Source: Pantoea eucrina (lineage in GTDB: Bacteria > Pseudomonadota > Gammaproteobacteria > Enterobacterales > Enterobacteriaceae). Taken from it: a stretch of DNA of 64,000 nucleotides. The notes under the pieces were generated by a model. The model did not search any database. It had not been told where the DNA came from and saw only the letters and a program-made list of their open reading frames with translations. The stretch's first letter is position 1, and each line of letters opens with the position of its first letter. The DNA lies in contig NZ_MIPP01000002.1 of NCBI RefSeq assembly GCF_002095385.1, positions 62,001 through 126,000 on the forward strand, read 5' to 3'. The translations under genes and the position numbers were made by a program. Positions 60,115 through 64,000 of this stretch are shown here, in pieces.

Positions 60115-61905
60115 GTGTTTAAATTAAATCCTGTACTTCTGGCCCTTATTGCAGCACAAGGTATGATGTTTCCGGTTTTAAATGCATCGGCGGAGATATT
60201 TAAGCCCTATACGCCTGAAAACAATGATTATAAAGCGGGTGCATTTTATTTGCGTGGTGGTTCAGTTCGGTCGCTGACCGGACTGCCGCAGTTTACACCG
60301 GGCGTGAGTGGCGTAATGCGCACCACGCTGGGTGAGCTGCAGCGCGCGGGCCGGATCGTTACCGATACGCTGACCGGGTAACCCCGTATTAATGTCGGGC
60401 AGCAAAATCTGAATATCGTTATTCCCGATCCCGGGAACAACAGCTATAAATCCTTCCGCGTTTATGACAGCTTAGCCTTTACAGATTTACCAGAAATCAA
60501 TACAGAGACAGAGGCAGAGGACTTTTATGCTGTAAACGATCGGCAATATATAGGTGCCCGCATCGCCTCAGTTACGCGCGGCACGCTTAATATTAATATC
60601 GGGCGACCTGACAAAATCGCAGGTTCGGACACAAACCGCTGGTCAATGGCGGCCAGACAAAGCCAGCTTTTTACCACGGCACAGGGCGGCCATCTGAACT
60701 GGAACAGTAATAATCGTATTACGTTCACCGCCGTTGAGGCACCTCCTGAAAATAATCAACTGACGCTGAGCAGAGATAGCGTGGTGAGTTATACCGGGAC
60801 TTTCAGCGTAAATACGCGGGATGGCGGAGTCGCCACGTTCACGGTAGCCTCCCTTACGGAAATAAGGAATTATAATGACTGGTTAATTAATCAGCTGCTG
60901 AATGACAATATTACGCAGGAAGAGTATGGCAACGCGTTCAATAAAGCGTTTTCGCTTAATGAAGGCCGCGTGGTTTATCGCACCGGTGCCGGCAACCGCC
61001 GCGATGAAGTCAGGCTGCCGGCGGGCGACCGGATGGTGCTTAGTGCGAATGGCCGTGACGCCAGTGTGAAAATTTCTGCAGGGCGTACGGTTGAAGTTAT
61101 CAACGCCAGCACGGCGATGCAGGCCAGCAACGGCGCGACCGCAACCATTGATGGCAAGCTCGCCGTGACCGCTACCGGCATTGCTGAGAGCAGGGCACTG
61201 GCACTTCTCTCAGGCAGTACCGGAATAAATAATGGCACGCTGAACGCCGGCTTCCTGAATAACGCCAGCGGCACGGGCGTCGACCGCAGCACGCTGGGCT
61301 ATATCGGTAAAGCTGTCGCGGTAAAAAGCGGCAGCCGTGTTACCAATAATGGTGTGATTAATCTTGCCCCCGGCGATGCGCCTGAAGGTCTGGAAAGCAA
61401 CGCGATCTGGATTGGTCAGGGCAGTGCGATTAACCGCGGCAGCATCAACGTCGGCGTCACGGATGTGGTTAATAACAGCTCAGCGGCAGGGGTTACGTTA
61501 GGCGCTGCAGGGCACTTTATTAACGCGGCACAAGGCACCATCGCCATCGGTCGCTCGCCACAAAACCGCAAAACGGACAGAACGCAGGATGTCGCGGTTA
61601 CGCTGAGCGGCGGCGTCAGCGCTATTGAACAACGCCATAACAGCAGCGCGATCAATAATGGCCGTATTGTCATCGGTTCCCGCGTGCAGAACGCCGTGGG
61701 TATGCGCGTGGAAAATGCACCCTCTGCGCTGACGCTGAATAACGGCGTTACCGATATTAACGGACGGGCACAGCCTCAGCCGCTGGAAAACATCGGCATG
61801 CTGGTGCTGAATGCCGGGCAGTACGGGCGGGTGAGCAACGCAGGAATAATCAATCTTAACGGTGATAACAGTACCGGCCTGAGCAGCGTTTCAGGCCGGC
61901 TGCGG
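60115..61905 (+). pseudogene. Autotransporter-type adhesin passenger, interrupted and truncated
   Basis: Remains of a large secreted adhesin. From the GTG at 60115 (GAGG upstream) a signal peptide (VLLALIAAQGMMFPVLNASA) leads into the passenger. An in-frame TAA at 60379-60381 interrupts it, after which the same frame continues (NVGQQNLNIVIPDPGNN to NLNGDNSTGLSS) as a repeat-rich passenger with many NNG/INNG turns (ITNNGVINLAPGD, SRVTNNGVINL, NAGIINLNGDNS). Near 61905 the frame runs into the antisense of a LysE gene, so the beta-barrel translocator is missing. Probably two mutations: a nonsense codon and a deletion that removed the 3' end. Confidence 0.72.
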
Positions 61906-61928
61906 CAGGTTTACCGCAGCCGCGCTGT

Positions 61929-62552
61929 TCAGCGACGGCTCAGGGCCAGACGGGCAGCAAAGGCCAGAAAAATGGCGCCGGTGGTACGATCCATCCAGCG
62001 AATGACCTGCTCTTTTCGCAGTATCGTTGCCAGCGGGCGCGTGGCGCTTATCAGTGCCATCGACCAGCTCGTCCCGATCACAATATGGATACCGACCAGA
62101 ATAAAGGTCCAGAGTACCGGTGAGTGACCCTGCGGAATAAACTGCGGTAAAAAGGAGACATAGAAAATGCCAATCTTAGGGTTGAGTGCATTGCCGAGCA
62201 CGCCTTTCAAAAACCAGTTTGAGCCTTTTTTAGCGGTATTATCCGCCAGCGCCAGCTGCTTTCTCGGCCGCAGCAGCATGTTAATGCCCAGCCAGCTCAG
62301 GTAGAGCGCGCCACAATACTTCAGGATGTCGTAAGCCAGTTCTGACACTGCGATGAGCGCCCCCAGCCCGAACGCCACGGCGGCTCCCCAGGCCAGACAG
62401 CCGGTGCTGATACCCAGCGCCGCGTGAACCGCCTGTTTTCGTCCCTCAACCGTTGCTGTTCTCAATACCAGCGCGGTATCCAGGCCCGGCGTCAGAGTCA
62501 GTAACAGCGCGGCAAAGCTGAATGCCAGCAGCGCATCCATTATGGTCAGCAT
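61929..62552 (-). CDS. LysE/RhtB family amino-acid exporter
   Basis: A 207-residue inner-membrane protein with six helices. Family motifs: LTLTPGLDTALVLRTATVEGRKQAVHAALGISTGCL and FLKGVLGNALNPKIGIFYVSFLPQFI. Such proteins export Lys, Arg, threonine or homoserine lactones. The second Met (MDALLAFSF) is an alternative start. Its stop is only 24 bases from the truncated adhesin, so the deletion that shortened that gene ends close to here. Confidence 0.88.
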   Translation of the reverse strand: MLTIMDALLAFSFAALLLTLTPGLDTALVLRTATVEGRKQAVHAALGISTGCLAWGAAVAFGLGALIAVSELAYDILKYCGALYLSWLGINMLLRPRKQLALADNTAKKGSNWFLKGVLGNALNPKIGIFYVSFLPQFIPQGHSPVLWTFILVGIHIVIGTSWSMALISATRPLATILRKEQVIRWMDRTTGAIFLAFAARLALSRR

Positions 62553-63170
62553 ATCTCTCCTTCAGGCAACAGGTTGTTCTGGTCGCAGGCATCCATCTGA
62601 GGCAAACCTTTACTCAGGCTAATCCGGGCTGCTGAGCAACGGACGAGTGCAGCAGCAGCTTTTCGGCCGACGGGCGAACGGCTTATACAGCATATAGCGT
62701 TTACGATAAACGCTCAATTATCGCCAAAGAGCAACACGCACCTGCTGCGTTACCCGACCCGGAAAAATAAATATCATCCTGGCAACGGCCGTCATACAGA
62801 AATAAATATCAGATGCAGCGATCTGCTGTGAAAAAGTAGAAATGCTGCCTGTGATAATAAAACCGGCGGGTGGTTTGAAGGCAGTATATATATATTTACG
62901 CGCGGCGACGCCTGCCGCTGGCTATAACGTGCGGCCGCTTCGCAGGAAGCGCTCGCGCTACCGTGAATCGCCCGGCAGGCCGTTGTATTCAGGAAGAAAG
63001 TGGCCGTTTCGACATCACGCACGTATCACCGGACCGGACAGCCGGCTGCGGGTAAAAGCTGTCTGCCCGCATAATTAAAAAATCTCCTGAAAGAACGTTG
63101 CTTTATTTTTATTCTGAACTATCTGTTTATAGGGATATCCGGTTATTTTTTATTTCACGAGGACTAATGT
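62553..63170. other. Intergenic region
   Basis: 618 bases with no supported gene or repeat. It is mixed in composition and shows only short frames (62792-63078) of no recognisable family. The promoter of the DUF1471 gene should lie near 63090-63150. Confidence 0.4.
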
Positions 63171-63437
63171 ATGAAACGTAAAATAATGGTCGCTGCTGCT
63201 CTGTTTCTGGGAACACTTGCCTCTGGCTCTGTTTTAGCCGCGCAGGAGATCACTAAAGAACAGGCCAGCCAGTATCAGGAAGTGGGCAAGATAAGCTCGA
63301 TGAAAGAGCAGACTGCGCCTTCAGATGCCAAAGCCGATCTCTCCAAAAAGGCAGATGAACTGGGCGGTAAATACTACGTTATCACCTCTGCAAAAGAGGG
63401 TTCAAAGATGTCAGCTACCGCTACCGTCTATAAATAA
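63171..63437 (+). CDS. DUF1471 (YdgH/BhsA/McbA-like) periplasmic protein
   Basis: An 88-residue secreted protein with a signal peptide (VAAALFLGTLASGSVLAA) and a single DUF1471 domain: YQEVGKISSMKEQTAPSDAKADLSKKADELGGKYYVITSAKEG and ATATVYK. E. coli BhsA and McbA of this family influence biofilm and stress tolerance through the cell envelope. GAGGACT precedes the start. Its exact orthologue is not identified. Confidence 0.9.
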   Translation: MKRKIMVAAALFLGTLASGSVLAAQEITKEQASQYQEVGKISSMKEQTAPSDAKADLSKKADELGGKYYVITSAKEGSKMSATATVYK

Positions 63438-63781
63438 CAGCGGGTCTGTTGTATGCAAACGGCAGGCTATGGATGGCCTGCCTGAATGGCACCGCGATCT
63501 CTCCCGTAATCATCGCTGATCACCTCCTGCACTCTGCCTTTCTCTGAATCGGTATGACCTAAACCACCGCTATTTCCGGGTTTTAACTCCCTATATCACT
63601 GAATATTATGATTTTTACATAAAGTTACATTTGCAATGGAATCTTTTAGAGAATTGCTAAAGCAAATGATTATCATTGTCTTTCTCAGGTGAGGCGGACC
63701 TCTGCCTGCCTGCGCTGAACGGATAAATATAAAAACAGCGCATCACTGCTTAACCTAATACCAATGTTTAAGAGAGAGTTT
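63438..63781. promoter_or_regulatory. Regulatory region of the TonB receptor
   Basis: 344 bases, AT-rich from 63585 to 63690, holding a Fur box and the presumed promoter of the receptor gene. No other gene was seen. Confidence 0.45.
63665..63677 (+). promoter_or_regulatory. Fur box
   Basis: AATGAT-T-ATCATT is a perfect palindrome matching the Fur core NATWAT repeats (AATGATtATCATT), 105 bases upstream of the TonB receptor ATG. Indicates iron repression. Confidence 0.65.
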
Positions 63782-64000
63782 ATGGCTTTTTGTAGCAGGG
63801 AATCAGGGTTCAATAACCTCTTCAGCATCTCATTACTGGCACTGACCGTGCATTCCCTTCTCACTCCCGCCCGGGCGGCAGAGGAGGATGCGCAGGAGAT
63901 GATCGTCAGCACTGATTCGGCCGATAACAGTGCGCTCAGTAACCAGAACTATGCGGTGCAGACCACCCGTGCGGGCACTAAGCTGATGCTGACACCGCGC
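63782..64000 (+). CDS. TonB-dependent siderophore receptor, 3' end outside window
   Basis: The first 73 residues of an outer-membrane siderophore receptor. A signal peptide (FSISLLALTVHSLLTPARA) is followed by EEDAQEMIVSTDSADNSALSNQNYAVQTTRAGTKLMLTPR, which is the region before the DIPQSVSV-type plug motif of FhuE/FpvA-like receptors. The gene runs off the window. GAGAGAG precedes the start. With its Fur box it is very likely iron-repressed; the siderophore is unknown. Confidence 0.83.
   Translation, partial: MAFCSRESGFNNLFSISLLALTVHSLLTPARAAEEDAQEMIVSTDSADNSALSNQNYAVQTTRAGTKLMLTPR

Noticed and set aside
62792-63078. Two short frames in the gap before the DUF1471 gene
   Set aside because: No ribosome site, no family resemblance and poor codon use.

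Overview
This window looks like part of a large plasmid (or plasmid-like second replicon) of an Erwiniaceae member, most likely Pantoea. The evidence is a RepFIB-type RepA with long iteron arrays, P1-type ParA/ParB with a P1-type parS, and accessory genes that closely resemble Enterobacterales proteins (DsdA/DsdC, UmuC, CorA, YbiV, YahK, YbiI, YedK, HchA, BluF, YcgZ, YlaC). No rRNA, tRNA, CRISPR array, transposase or integrase was seen. Genus is an inference from gene content, not a database match.

Layout. 0-14.6 kb is accessory metabolism: a TetR regulator, an NTF2-fold protein, the D-serine pair dsdA/dsdC, a umuD'-like/umuC pair, remains of a two-component system, an AraC regulator beside an SDR, CorA, AzlCD with an XRE-cupin regulator, an MFS transporter, a MobA-like nucleotidyltransferase and a succinate-semialdehyde dehydrogenase. 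14.7-19.3 kb is the replication and partition core: DnaA boxes, phased GATC sites, five upstream iterons, repA, at least fifteen downstream iterons, parA (frameshifted as given), parB and a complete parS. Two more parS core sites lie 11 kb before and 4 kb after it, and solitary iterons lie at 11.1 and 20.6 kb.

19.4-34 kb holds a Fur-boxed siderophore-type binding protein, a HAD phosphatase, an HxlR regulator, YahK, a DgcC-like diguanylate cyclase, YbiI, a KGG protein, a Rieske oxygenase/reductase pair with a LysR regulator, a ParD-like/methionine aminopeptidase pair, an OhrR-like regulator, YedK and HchA. 30-44 kb also forms a signalling island: a chemoreceptor, a BLUF-EAL photoreceptor (BluF) and nine small proteins of the YcgZ/YmgA/AriR connector type, which in E. 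coli link BluF to Rcs and biofilm control. With two GGDEF proteins elsewhere, this is a c-di-GMP/biofilm theme.

44-64 kb carries a TetR-linked redox pair, a folate-independent methionine synthase pair (MesX/MesD) with a MetR-like site, further oxidoreductases and regulators, YlaC, a MocR regulator, a PAS-GGDEF protein and a compact six-gene operon (cytochrome b561-like, thermostable-hemolysin family, AMP-ligase, haem-oxygenase-like diiron oxidase, SDR, TPR lipoprotein-like). That operon looks like an uncharacterised acyl-type small-molecule pathway. The window ends with a broken adhesin, a LysE exporter, a DUF1471 protein and the start of a Fur-boxed TonB siderophore receptor.

Caution: at least six genes (parA, hxlR, Rieske oxygenase, hchA, an SDR, mocR) are broken by single small indels while the rest of each protein is intact. 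Either the sequence has residual indel errors or several genes are freshly inactivated. These are reported as seen.
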